Source: Mikania micrantha
Taxonomy: Eukaryota > Streptophyta > Magnoliopsida > Asterales > Asteraceae
Assembly (NCBI GenBank): GCA_009363875.1
Contig: CM018697.1
Location: 49,369,484 to 49,433,483, forward strand
Direction: 5' to 3'
DNA length: 64,000 bases
Every line of letters begins with the position of its first letter. Positions within the stretch are counted from its first letter, which is position 1. Positions 1-10,260 of the stretch are shown here, one piece after another. The notes under the pieces were generated by a model that saw only the letters and a program-made list of their open reading frames with translations, did not search any database and was not told where the DNA came from. The position numbers were made by a program, and so were the translations under genes.

Positions 1-2
1 CA

Positions 3-1303
3 AACTTCCTTGCCCATGGAGTAGTGATTGAAGGGATGACTTCTCAACAAAAGAAGAAGTTCTTTAGAGATGCGGGTAAGTATATTTGGGATGACCCGTA
101 TCTTTATCGTGTGGGAGGTGATAGGATTCTTAGGAGGTGTGTGAGTAGAACGGAGGGCCTAGATATTTTAAGACATTGTCATGAAGGCTTGATGGGTGGA
201 CATCATGGACATCATTCCACCGCCCAAAAGGTCTTCAATTGTGGGTTTTATTGGCCTTCGGTGGTGAAGGATGCACTTGAGTTTGTGAAGAAGTGTGATC
301 CTTGCCAACGTACCGGGAACATCTCTTCTAAGGATGAGATGCCTCAAAACCCGATTCAAGTGTTGGAGGTTTTTGATGTTTGGGGCATCGATTTTGTTGG
401 ACCTTTCCCTTTGTCCAAAGGGAATAGGTATATACTCGTGGCCATAGATTATGTCTCAAAGTGGGTGGAGGCTCAAGCTTTGCCTACAAATGATGCCCGA
501 GTAGTTCTCAAGTTCCTTAAGAAGTTGTTTAGTAGGTTTGGGACTCCTAGAGCTTTAATAAGTGACCGTGGCACGCACTTTTGTAACACAATGTTAGAAA
601 AGGCATGACAACGCTACGGTATCACTCATCATTTAGCGACCGCGTACCATCCTCAAACAAGTGGTCAAGTGGAGAATGCAAACCGAGGGGTGAAAAGGAT
701 ACTTGAGAAGACCGTAGGGAAGAGTCGGAAAGATTGGTCCGACAAGTTAGACGATGCGTTGTGGGCATTTAGAACGGCCTACAAGACACCTTTAGGAAAC
801 ACACCATACATGGTCGTCTATGGCAAAGCGTGCCATCTTCCCGTTGAATTGGAACATAGAGCTCTTTGGGCTCTCAAGACGGTCAACCTTGATCTTACCG
901 AGGCGGGTAAGAAGAGGTATTTCCAAATTCATGAGTTAGAAGCCCTTCGTGATGCGGTTTATGCACGTTCATTGAGCATTAAAGAGAAGACCAAGTCATT
1001 GCATGATAGGAGATTGAAGGGTTTAAAGGAGTTTAAGAAAGGAGATCGGGTTTTACTTTATAATTCCCGATTAAATTGTTTGGAGGGAAGTTGAAGTCCA
1101 AGTGGACGGGTCCATACGTGGTTGAAGAGGTTTTTCCATATAAAACCGTTGAGTTGCAAAACAAAGTTGACGGGAACACTTGGAAAGTGAATGGTCATAG
1201 ATTGAAACACTACATCGGAGGACCGATAGATGAGAATGAGGAGGGGGAAGAGATCCTCCTAGAGAACCCGAATGAAGAAAACGTTGAGGGGTTCTTGGGA
1301 TGA
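3..1303 (+). pseudogene. Athila-like Ty3/gypsy integrase, 3' end of pol, broken
   Basis: This is the C-terminal part of a Ty3/gypsy polyprotein that integrates cDNA into host chromatin; the upstream part lies outside the window. Visible in order: the HHCC zinc-binding module (paired His near 205-225, then CDPCQRTGN near 297-320), the first catalytic Asp in GIDFVGPF (about 385-405), the second in LISDRGTHF (about 550-580), and the Glu in SGQVENANRG (about 660-690). A GPY/F-like tail follows (KWTGPYVVEEV). The CQRTGNISS and HLATAYHPQTSGQ wording is typical of the Athila/Tat branch rather than chromoviruses. An in-frame TGA at 606-608 and a frameshift near 1070-1080 make it non-functional. There is no chromodomain. 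It heads a plus-strand element whose later parts are the ORF at 2479-3817, the polypurine tract and the split LTR. Confidence 0.88.
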
Positions 1304-2478
1304 AACCCGAGTGTATAGTTTGTAAATGGTAGGTTTTAGAGTTTTTGATGCATTTTTGGTGTGATTTTCGTATTTATTTTCCGTTTTTCGTTTTCGTTTT
1401 TGTGTGTTTTCTTGAGTTTTGCAGGTGTTTAATTATTTTGAAGCATGAAAGATGGATTTGAGCTACCAGGTATGTATCCTTTGCCTTAGAATAAATTTTA
1501 GGTGTGTAGGAAGGAAAAAAGAGTTGGAAATTTGGCTAAGGCATGAAAATCCCGGAAACTCTCTGGAAATTTGACCTGTCGCGTCACGTCACACCCACAT
1601 GCCCAGTTGTCACGCTACACCACAGATCTGGTCAAACACGCGGGTCAACTAGTTGTTGCGCTACGCGGCAACCTTCTGGTTACCTGTCGCGCTACGCGAC
1701 GCGTGCCCAGACGGGTTTTATTTGATTTCAAGCCCTAGATTTCATTTCCATCCCCATTTATTCTTCTCCAAACCATCGCCATCACCATCTTCACCACCAT
1801 TTATGTTTCTTACCACCATCTAACCACCAATTTCATCAACCAAAACCATAAACTATCACCCCAACCTTCGATTTCACCCATTTCTTCCACCATTTCTTCC
1901 CCATCTCACCATTTCACCACCTCCATCCTCCATTAACGGGTCCAAGGAAGAAGAAGAGGGATTTTCCTCAAAGCTTCAATTTTTCTTCTTAATCTCATCT
2001 TATAAGTCGTTTCTAAGGTAATGTGACTAAATATTTTAAATTTTTCTTGCATCTTGATTAATTTTTGTCAATTTCTAGTTTAGCCTAAGTTTAGATTTTT
2101 AGTTGTGAATTTTTTTGTGTTGATTTTAGTGTAGTTTTAGTTTGTTTAGTCTTGTTGAATGCTTCTAGGCTTTCCATTGTGGTTGAATGTGTTGTTTGAT
2201 GTCCAAGAACCATACATTGTAGTTTGGGTAAAGGCTTTAAATTTGAAATTGGTTCTTTTGATCTTGACAAGTTAAACAAATTGATTTGTGGAATGAAATT
2301 TGAGAAAATGATGTTCATTTAAGCTTTAAAATTAGTTTTTGGGATGGTTTGTTTATGGGTTTGTTCTTGGAACTTAAAGTGTATTATTGGGTAACCGCGA
2401 ATGAAATGCTATACGGTTACAATTCTTAATTTCCTTACTAACTTGGCAGCTTGTGTTTGATTTTGATGTTGTTTCAGG
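1304..2478 (+). other. Non-coding spacer between pol and the env-position ORF of the Athila-like element
   Basis: No convincing reading frame. The stretch holds two short inverted repeats with a CTA loop: arms GTTGTTGCG/CGCGGCAAC at 1651-1671 and GTCGCG/CGCGAC at 1686-1700. A C/A-rich stretch (about 1740-1960) and a T-rich stretch (2040-2160) follow. The spacer ends in TTGATGTTGTTTCAG, a good plant splice-acceptor consensus, one base before an ATG at 2479. Inference: this is the leader of a possibly spliced subgenomic message for the next ORF. Confidence 0.6.
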
Positions 2479-3817
2479 ATGTCTGGAGGAAGCTCATCAG
2501 GTATAGGGGGAAAAGAAGAAGGGGACCAGTTCCAAGGCCCCGGGGAGAACCCAGTTCCCCAGTCCAGCCACAAAGAGATGAAAGGACAATCCGATATCTT
2601 GAAGCTGAGCGGATACCTGTTATCAAAACTAGAAGACTGAAGGACCACACCCTCTTGATGTTTGACATGGGCACCTTCGAAAGTGATAGGCTGGATAGGT
2701 ATGTATCTCTCGAACTCCTACACCATAGGAATATCAATTGGGAGTTAGTTGACCAATTAGGTCAGAGAGATAGGTTGGAGAGGCTATTAGGGCCTAGATG
2801 GAGGAGGGTATTAACTTGTGATTGGCCTCAGTATAAGGAGTTGACCATGGAGTTTCACTCCACTTTTATGTATGATGATTCTGAGTTCGACTCCTTAGAT
2901 GCTGTTTCTTTCTCGTTAGGTAGGCGAGTTTATGAGATGTCTATCCCACAGTTTGCTGTTGTTTGTGGGTTCTATACTGAGGACGAGGTCTTATCACCTG
3001 ATTTTGTGCAGGGTTTGAGGGGAGCCACCAAGAAGAACAGAGATTTCTGTTTTTCTGAGGTGGATCTGAGTGAGTTTTGGGCTACAATTGCTGATGCCCT
3101 GTTTTCCACTAGTATGCTAGAGTCGAACATCAGGGATCCCTTGTTGAGATACCATAGGGTGTTAACATGCACTATTGTAGGAAGGAGTTCCGGGGAAGAA
3201 AAGGTCAACTGGATTGATCTTTTCTGTTTGTACTATATGGTGACACGGAGAGAGGCCAATGTGGCTTGTGTGTTGGTTAATTCTTTGGCTAGAGCTAGGC
3301 GGGGGGCGGACGAGCTAGGTTAGACATGGGCCCTTATATCTACCGTATGGCCGAATATTTGGGAGTTTTTGATAGATATCGTCCTGATTTGATGATCTTA
3401 GGACCGTTGACCACACCTATAGACTTGAGGGAGTTGTAGAGAGCAGGGATTGTAGAGAGAGGTGACCCACCAAGGTGGGCAGGTTTTGTGGTTGGGCCCC
3501 AGGTGATGCCTCCATAGGGTACACCTGCAGCAGATGTGGTCATGGGCTCGGTCCCAACTCATAGGCAGAGGCCTGTTTTTAGCAGAGATTTCCCCACCAG
3601 ACAGTACCCACTCCGGGAACCTATACCTGACCCACTTACCTTAGAATCCTTATGCCATAGGATGGATGGATACCACGATCAGTACCGAGAGTGGAGGGAG
3701 CATGATCAGAGGAGGCAAGAGGATGCCATGAGGTACTTGATGACCTCGCTTCACATCGACATACCAGAGTTTTACAGGGCTCCGGGGGAGCATGATGGGG
3801 GAGATGATGAAGAGTAA
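2479..3817 (+). pseudogene. Athila ORF1-type protein in the env position, broken
   Basis: The ORF lies downstream of integrase, where env-like ORFs sit in Athila elements, and resembles the plant family annotated as Arabidopsis retrotransposon ORF-1 protein (ATHILA). Its biochemical role is unknown. I place the start at ATG 2479 (MSGGSSSG), directly after a splice-acceptor-like TTTCAG. The frame then slips in a G/A run near 2510-2520 into the long frame that runs to TAG at 3321-3323. Another shift follows (GPYIYRMAEYLGVFDRY), with two in-frame TAGs near 3437 and 3516, and the ORF ends at 3817 in an acidic tail (GDDEE). A conserved-looking core is DLFCLYYMV near 3210-3240. No signal peptide or clear membrane helix is visible, so calling it an envelope would be unsupported. 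A homologous relic lies at 21112-21956. Confidence 0.7.
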
Positions 3818-5107
3818 GTGTGGGGAGGTGTTAGCATGATGGTTTGATGCAGTTGTGTATGATTATTGAACATTTATACTCTTTGACATTTGTGGTTTGG
3901 TTGGTTATGGGTTGGTGGATTTTTTTTAACTTATTTTGGTTGTGGTACTTTTGTATTTGAACATATGGTTGTTTATCTTGATCTTTGTAGTGCTGGTTTC
4001 ATATGTTTGTTTATGGCTTGTGGAGCAATTTGTAGAGTGAAGAGCTTACGTGGAAAGACTAGCACACGACAGTCTTCTCTTTAACCAGCTAAGTCATTTT
4101 CATTTTTCACTTTCTTTTTGTTCTTAGTTTTCTTTTGGGGTTTCCTTTTTCTCTACATTGGGGACAATGTATAGTTTAAGTGTGGGGATGGGAAACTTAG
4201 TTTAGTTAATTTTGTTTTTAGTTTAATTTTGCTTTATTAGTAGTTTTTGAGTCAAAATTTTTTGTTTTACATCTCTAGCTTAGTTCTTTTTGTTCCTTGT
4301 TAAAGTTGGTTGCAAAAAGCATGATGGGAAATGATAGGAAAGTTGGGTTTTGTGGTTTCATGCAGGGTTAACTAGTTGGTTTGGGTTTATGCTTTGGTTA
4401 TGGGATGTGTAGGTAGGCTCAACTGATTGTATTTGTCCCGTAGGATAGGTAAAATTTTACTTAACTGCATGAATTTCATGGGAAACATCTTGGGAATTTA
4501 GAATTAATGAAATTGTCTTCCAGTCAGATAGAAGTCTTTGCATAATAACAGATTAAGTTTTGAAAATCTGATTTTTGTTTGGCACATAAGTACTCTTTTT
4601 ATGAGAATAAATCCGAGTCTTATGGCGCCTCCATTTCACCAAATAAGCTGAGTAAAAAGGAAAATAAAAAGAAAAGAAGTTGGATTAAAAACTTATCTGT
4701 CACACGCCGGGTTGCAGCCTGGTTGAAACACCACTAAGTTAAATTCAATGGATTGAAAAATAAAAAAAATGCTCACGCTTCCATCTGTTTCATTTGTAAA
4801 AATCTGAATTGAGAAATTCATAGTTTGTTTATTTGTAAGGATGACTTGAAGGCTAGAACCCAGGTTTGATTTAATTTTAGGTTTCCTAAGTGTGGGTCTA
4901 ATGAAATGAAATGTAGAACATGAACTTAATGGACCATTACTAAGGGATAGGAATAATCAGTATGGGTTTAAAAGGAAAAAAAAATACCTGCAATCTTTTC
5001 CAAAGCATTGAATTTTAAATTGACTATGTTAATTGTGTAGAAACCATTTTTTTTCCAGCTATGATCCCAGATTTTTGCATAAACCTTTTTCAGGGACGAA
5101 AAAGAAA
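3818..5107 (+). other. 3' untranslated region of the Athila-like element
   Basis: No supported ORF. The motif AAGTGTGGGGA occurs at 3816-3826 and 4178-4188 and again at the true polypurine tract (5108-5118). A perfect inverted repeat ACATTG-GGGA-CAATGT lies at 4155-4170, just before the second copy. The rest is T-rich, low-information sequence. Confidence 0.6.
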
Positions 5108-5121
5108 TAAGTGTGGGGATG
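5108..5121 (+). promoter_or_regulatory. Polypurine tract of the Athila-like element
   Basis: AAGTGTGGGGATG lies immediately 5' of the LTR start TGATGTGT, the expected position of the plus-strand DNA primer. Confidence 0.75.
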
Positions 5122-6496
5122 TGATGTGTTGCAAAACACATATGTTTATCTAGTTGTTTTTAATTAGTTTTCGTACAGTTTTATTCAATTTTAGAGTCGA
5201 TTTGTGCTGGCTCTTCACATTTCCACAAATTGTTGCGTACAGGTAATAAACATGTTATTTTGGCATAAAAGATCAAGAAAACGAGCTCCCGGGTGGACGA
5301 GAACAAACTGAAGATCAAAGGGAGAAGATTTCTGGAATTTCTCCTTGTCGCTATTGCGACAACCACATGAAACCCTGTCGCGTAGCACGACAGGTAGAAA
5401 TTACAGTTGTGCCCTTTTTAATGATTGCGGGTTTGACCCGACTATTTTGTCGGGTAGCGGGTACCGTCGCGTAGCGCGACAGGGTTAAATTTTCAGAAAA
5501 TCGAGTTTTATGTTATCGAAACGGCTGGAGGCGGATTCATTGAATTCTGGATGATCAGAGACGACTTGGGAGGCGATTAGAAGCACAAGGACGAGATTAG
5601 AGTCAAGTTTGATCATCGGGAAGCCCTAGAGGAGTGATCCAAAGGGTGTAATGTGATCGGTTCTTCTTTCTTTCTTGTTATTCTCATTTGAATGATGTTT
5701 GGGATGTGTTTTGACATTATTTATTACTGTTTATTTAGTATGATTTGTGGCTAAACCTTCTAGACCACCTTTTGTTTTATAATTATGCATGTTTAATGTT
5801 TATAACGGTTGATTGTGGAACAAGTTTAGATTTTTCAATGGTTTAACGATTTGGTTTAGATTCTTGGATGTGTATGAATGTTTATGATGTTTGTGATCTG
5901 AATTATTGTTTCCTCGTGTGCTTTGGCGAATGTCTTTCGTGTAATAGACGCGTGCTAGGTCATTTACTTGGTGTTTTTGATTTGTAGATGGATTGCTAGA
6001 TGTAGTGGTTCATAGGGGGAATAACTAAGTCACAAATGAATTAGATGTTTAACCAAATTCAATAGCCGTGAGGTGAGGGTTTGTCACACCCCGAGCCGGC
6101 GGGGTAGGATCGGGTTCCCCCGTCGGGCGGAATGTTCCCGGGGCGCGATATCGGGAGTGATAATCAGGAGTGATCAGATTGTTACATTGCACATGATATA
6201 AATGAGAAATGCTAATTTAAAATAGAATTACAAAGTTAAATTACAGCAGTAACGTTTATAATTTAACAATGTAAATCTATTGTAAAACATCAATAAATGA
6301 CTATCTTGTATTTACACAAGATATACAAAATAATTTATATCATGATGTCTTCAAAAGTATGCAGGTCCAAAATACTAGTCTTCTATCTGAAGTCCTAGTC
6401 CAAAAGAAATGACTTCCTAATTGACCTGTTCGTCACCTGAGAAGTCATGCAAAAATAAAGGTCAACACATGGTTGGTGAGTTCATATAGTTTAGTA

Positions 6497-6559
6497 TTTG
6501 AAAATGATTTGAAAATGATTTGAAAATGATTTGAAAATGATTTGAAAATGATTTGAAAA
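6497..6559. repeat. 11-bp minisatellite TTTGAAAATGA
   Basis: Five full units plus a partial sixth. The same array in the other LTR (15531-15583) has one unit fewer, so copy number has already changed since insertion. Confidence 0.9.
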
Positions 6560-7257
6560 CCTCCTTTGGTAAAGACCCTAACCTCATTAACTTCACATGT
6601 AATATCCAAATCGGTATGCTTATATATAGGGCATATGTAGGGTCGAGCTTACCGCCCGCCCAGCCAACATCCCACCACATACTAATTCACATATGACACT
6701 GTTGTTAATGATAATTAAGCATTTTTACCCATAACACAATCCCATATGTACCTCTGTTTATAGTTCCTGTCATTACAATCATTTGAAATCCCTGTTGATT
6801 CCTTAAGTTCATCATACAATATGATTAACCACACAATTGTATAAACAGTTATAAATGCTTAATTAAACAAGTAAATAAACATTTAATAAAATCTAAGTCC
6901 TTATGATTGGGGCCTATGGTCATACTCGAGTAGACTAGTCTGTCAATCTAGGTACTTAGTAGTTAGGGAAACTGCAAATATCCTCAAACATACGACCTAC
7001 AAATCAAACGGTCTAGCTAGGACTTCTTGAAATGTAGGGTTTTTGTTTCGTCTGTTTTGGCATATGTTATCTCTGATATTTCCCAGGTTTTCCCTTGAAA
7101 ATGATTTATTGATTCGTCTAATTCTGTTACAAGATGTACTTAACTTGTTGATCATCGAATACTAGATTCATGGATCAATTGTACACTTGATTCATTGTTC
7201 AACAAACACTTAGTTTGTATAACATTGAATATAGTCTTTGCAAAGATTGGTTCGTTT

Positions 7258-7433
7258 GATTCGTTGAAATCCCACACTTGTTTCGTCAAAATGTTTCGCA
7301 TGATTTGTTGAACTCACCCACTTGATTTGTCAAAATGTTTCACTTGATTCATTGAAATCACCCATTTGATTCGTCAAAATGTTTCGTTTGATTCATTGAA
7401 CTCACACACTTGATTTGTTAAAAATGTTTCCTT
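7258..7433. repeat. 44-bp tandem repeat, four units, in the element A LTR
   Basis: Units start at 7258, 7302, 7346 and 7390, each beginning GATTCRTTGAA or GATTTGTTGAA and containing a TYGTCAAAATGTTTC core. They are imperfect copies of one another. The same array occupies 16271-16446 in the other LTR. It lies inside the predicted intron. Confidence 0.85.
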
Positions 7434-8573
7434 TGACTCGTTTGAAATGTTATGTTTTGTTTGAAAGGTTTAGTTAAATTGATTATTCACTTAATTTATA
7501 AGGAATAACTTAGTAAAACCTGTATAAAATATTCCTAGATATGATCCAGGATAACATTCATATATGTAAAACATATAAATTTAAAAGCATTTAAGTAAAC
7601 AATTTAAATAACAGTTTATGCATGCTTCTCAGCCCCGCGTTTTAAAACAAAAAGTTAGAAAAGGGGCAATGAACTCACCTGTGCTGCTATGTAATTTGAT
7701 CTAACACAAAATGCGCGCTCCTGTATGTAAGCTAAGTTTCTTCGGTTCCTGAGTTATTTTATAAGAATTCGAATATCATAAGTACGCGTAGTAGTCGTTG
7801 TGCCTAAGACCTTGAGTCTTGTTGTATGTGCAACTAAGTGTCTTAGTACTAAGTGTATCTAAGATCTACTCTATCTTAATTACCCTTCTTATGATCCCAA
7901 TTCCCATGATTAGTTACTTTTGTAATAAATTACCTTTACATTTTTAGAAATTTCGGCAGAGTTTCCTTTGTATTTTGAGCAAATCCAGACAATTATATTG
8001 TCTATTTTATAACAAGTTCCCAATTCAATTTATTCAAAGTAAGTAATTTAAATCAAACGTTACAATTTAACTTCCATTTAAAATCATTTAATTAATTCTA
8101 ACAAGTTCCAATTAAGTTCCTTTTTATTAAGATCTCATAATTTCTTATTTCAATTAAACATTTGTATATGTTGGGCCTTAGTTGGCCCATTGAGTCCATA
8201 TCAACTCGTTTAGTAGTCTTTGATATTCAATGACTTCCCTTGATGTATGAAATTTGTAAATTTAATACCAGTCATCCCCACTAGATCGTTAGGGTGTTTA
8301 ACTAGAACCCATTTCCAACCTGTACATGGTGTCATTTATCCATAATGAGTGCTTCCTAATTATATAGGTTTATCAAATAAAACCCTAATTATAATCCCAT
8401 GCACACACACATGAACTATCTATCCATGCATGCAACGTATTGGATTCATACCTCATTAGAACTTAGGTTAATGACTAACTAACCATTTTTTTAGATTATT
8501 ACCACTAGTTTTATTGATCCTAGTCCCATCTCGACTTCATTAATCGATTTCTAGGCTTTGCATGAAATCCAAG

Positions 8574-9155
8574 GCAGCGAACCTTATGAGGTTCTAAGTA
8601 GGGTTCGGCTAATTCAACCCCTCCCACGAACCTTCATGGTTCGGCCAGGCTAGCTCACAAATCCTAGGGTTCGTCCCGTGGCTCGCATCTAAGGAGGTTC
8701 GCTTCTAACTAGGTGAGGGTGCGGCCAACTTAAAGAGTTCGGCCATATCAATGATTACACAGGTTCGCACAAGCACAGGGTTCGTCATGTGATGAAGGTT
8801 CGACCGGACATGTGGGGTTCGGCTGGCTTAAACCAGATTCTATTGAAGGCTCGTTGACCTTGGGTTCGTGAGTTGCATGGCCATGGTTCGGCCATGCAGG
8901 GTTCGGTCCCAATAGTTCGTGACATTTAGGCTCGTCAGCATGTTGAGGGTTCGTTGTAGTCGAGGGTTCGGTTGCAGGAGATGGTTCGGTGCAGGTGGTC
9001 CAGGGTTCGGCGGCAGGTGGGCACAGGTTCGTTGCAGGAGTCTCCCACTTGGTTGCAGGGTTCGTTACTCAGAAAATGGTTTGGCCATGTTTGTAGGGGT
9101 TCGGCCGGCGAAGCTGCATCATTTTTCCAGCTCCTTAGCTCACGAACCTGTAAAG
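8574..9155 (-). repeat. CCGAAC-rich cluster in the LTR leader (element A)
   Basis: About twenty GGTTCG hexamers (CGAACC on the element's sense strand) occur at irregular spacing, many extended to GGTTCGGC. The spacing is not a fixed period, so it is not a simple tandem array. The counterpart is at 17589-18170 in the other LTR. Short open frames through this segment have no family resemblance and probably follow from the motif composition. Confidence 0.75.
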
Positions 9156-9478
9156 ATCTTGGTGTTTCCAGCATCGTTTTAACTAGCTAAACCTGTTACA
9201 AACTCATTCTAACAGATTCTAACCCATGTGATAACCCAATCTACGTGTTCTAAGTGCTTTAGTGCCGATTTAAACAACAAAACCAATTGAACTCGTGAAA
9301 ACCCTAGAAAAACGAATTTTAAGTGGATGTTTACCTCAAATCCCACGGTTAATTACTTCTTTTTCTTGTACTTCTGGAATCTACACGATGAGGGGAACGT
9401 CTTGACACCAACTTTGCTTGAATCCACCGGGGTTTGGACCTCCAAATCTTAGAAAGAAGATAGTTTCTTTGTGAAGAA

Positions 9479-9563
9479 CTAGAGAGAGAGAGAGAAAACG
9501 TGATGAAGAGAGAGAGGGAGGTTGGTGAGGGTTATTATGGCAATTTAATGCCATAATAAAGGA
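9479..9563 (-). promoter_or_regulatory. Putative core promoter of element A (3' LTR copy)
   Basis: About 0.66-0.75 kb from the sense LTR start there is a TATA-like CTTTATTATGG inside an 11-bp inverted repeat, followed on the sense strand by long CT runs. Elements B and C and the solo LTR have TATA-like and CT-rich sequence at the same offset. Inference only; no start site is known. Confidence 0.4.
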
Positions 9564-10224
9564 TACCATCTCACCCGGTTAGTCGGTCTCGTTCGGTTTC
9601 GCGTATTATGCCGTATCGCGTAGTTTACGCGACGAAACGACACGGTTATAAAATTAGAAATCTTTTAATTATTCAAGGTTGTAATTCCTAATAAATTAAC
9701 TAATATCTTCTTATTTATTAAAAATTTAAAACAAAATTAACTGTTTAAATCGAAATGTACGGTCGTCGCGCGTATTCGTTCGAATCGTCACCCGTACGAA
9801 CACGACGATAACTATACTTTTCAATCTTGTTTTCTAATTTAAGAACATCACTCAGAACGTTAAACTTTCAGATTTATTCGTACAGATCGTCACCTATACG
9901 AATAACCCGTAAATTTAGCATTCACATAGCAACATTCGTGTGTTTTGTTCTGTAAAGTCTCACATACGTTTATACATAATAAATCCTAAGCAAATAATCA
10001 TATGAGGGTTCTGTGTTGCCAGATAATTATCCGACTCAAGAACCCTTGTTCTGAACTGCGTTTTCTGTTAAATGTTTCTGAAACTGTTCTATGACAACTC
10101 ACTATGATAATGATAATTGATATGAATATGAAAAGTACTGAAATGTATATGATCCGTACCTGTTTTACTGTTCATGTACTGTAGAGATCACTGTTCCGGT
10201 GACGGTTCCGGCACTGATGTTACA

Positions 10225-10260
10225 GTCTCCCCTTGTTAGAGAAATTTCGTCCCGAAATTT
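10225..10260 (-). promoter_or_regulatory. Polypurine tract and adjacent inverted repeat (element A)
   Basis: On the minus strand AACAAGGGGAGAC directly precedes the LTR start TGTAACATC. Just upstream is the perfect inverted repeat AAATTTCG-GGA-CGAAATTT (10242-10260). It overlaps the gag-pol stop codon and is conserved in elements B and D and partly in C. Confidence 0.8.

Larger units (their letters stand above)
6437..7678 (-). other. Predicted intron within the LTR leader (element A, 3' LTR)
   Basis: On the minus strand the donor reads CAG|GTGAGTTC (GTGAGT at 7678-7673). The acceptor reads TTGCATGACTTCTCAG|GTG (AG at 6438-6437). A branch-like block CTCACCAAC followed by GTTGAC lies about 30-50 nt upstream of the acceptor. 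The same arrangement recurs in four other LTR families in the window, which is the main reason for taking it seriously. No transcript evidence was available. Confidence 0.5.
6082..10224 (-). repeat. 3' LTR of Tekay element A (4143 bp)
   Basis: Bounded by TGTCACACCCC at 6082 and GATGTTACA at 10224 on the plus strand. It contains no supported gene. Internal structure in plus coordinates: an 11-bp minisatellite (6497-6559), the predicted intron (6437-7678), a 44-bp tandem repeat (7258-7433), a cluster of about twenty GGTTCG motifs (8574-9155), GA/CT runs (9479-9515) and a perfect 11-bp inverted repeat (9532-9559). About 470 bp from the sense start there is a CpG-rich block rich in CGCGCG and TTCGAA. 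Confidence 0.93.

Noticed and set aside
2479..3817. Retroviral-type envelope gene
   Set aside because: Only the position suggests envelope. No signal peptide, membrane helix or glycoprotein-like cysteine pattern is visible. Annotated as an Athila ORF1-type protein of unknown role instead.
6618..6632. TATATATAAG on the minus strand as the element A promoter
   Set aside because: It lies 3.6 kb into the LTR inside the predicted intron, and the aligned position in element B reads CTATACATAAG. The upstream TATA-like sites at a shared 0.66-kb offset are better supported.
8574..9155. CRISPR-like repeat array
   Set aside because: The repeated unit is only 6-8 bp, spacing is irregular, and this is plant nuclear DNA.
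8919..9190. Small overlapping frames on both strands in the GGTTCG cluster (also 17934-18205 and 54840-55347)
   Set aside because: They are by-products of the repeated hexamer, which lacks stops in several frames. They show no family resemblance, and homologous LTRs do not keep a common product.
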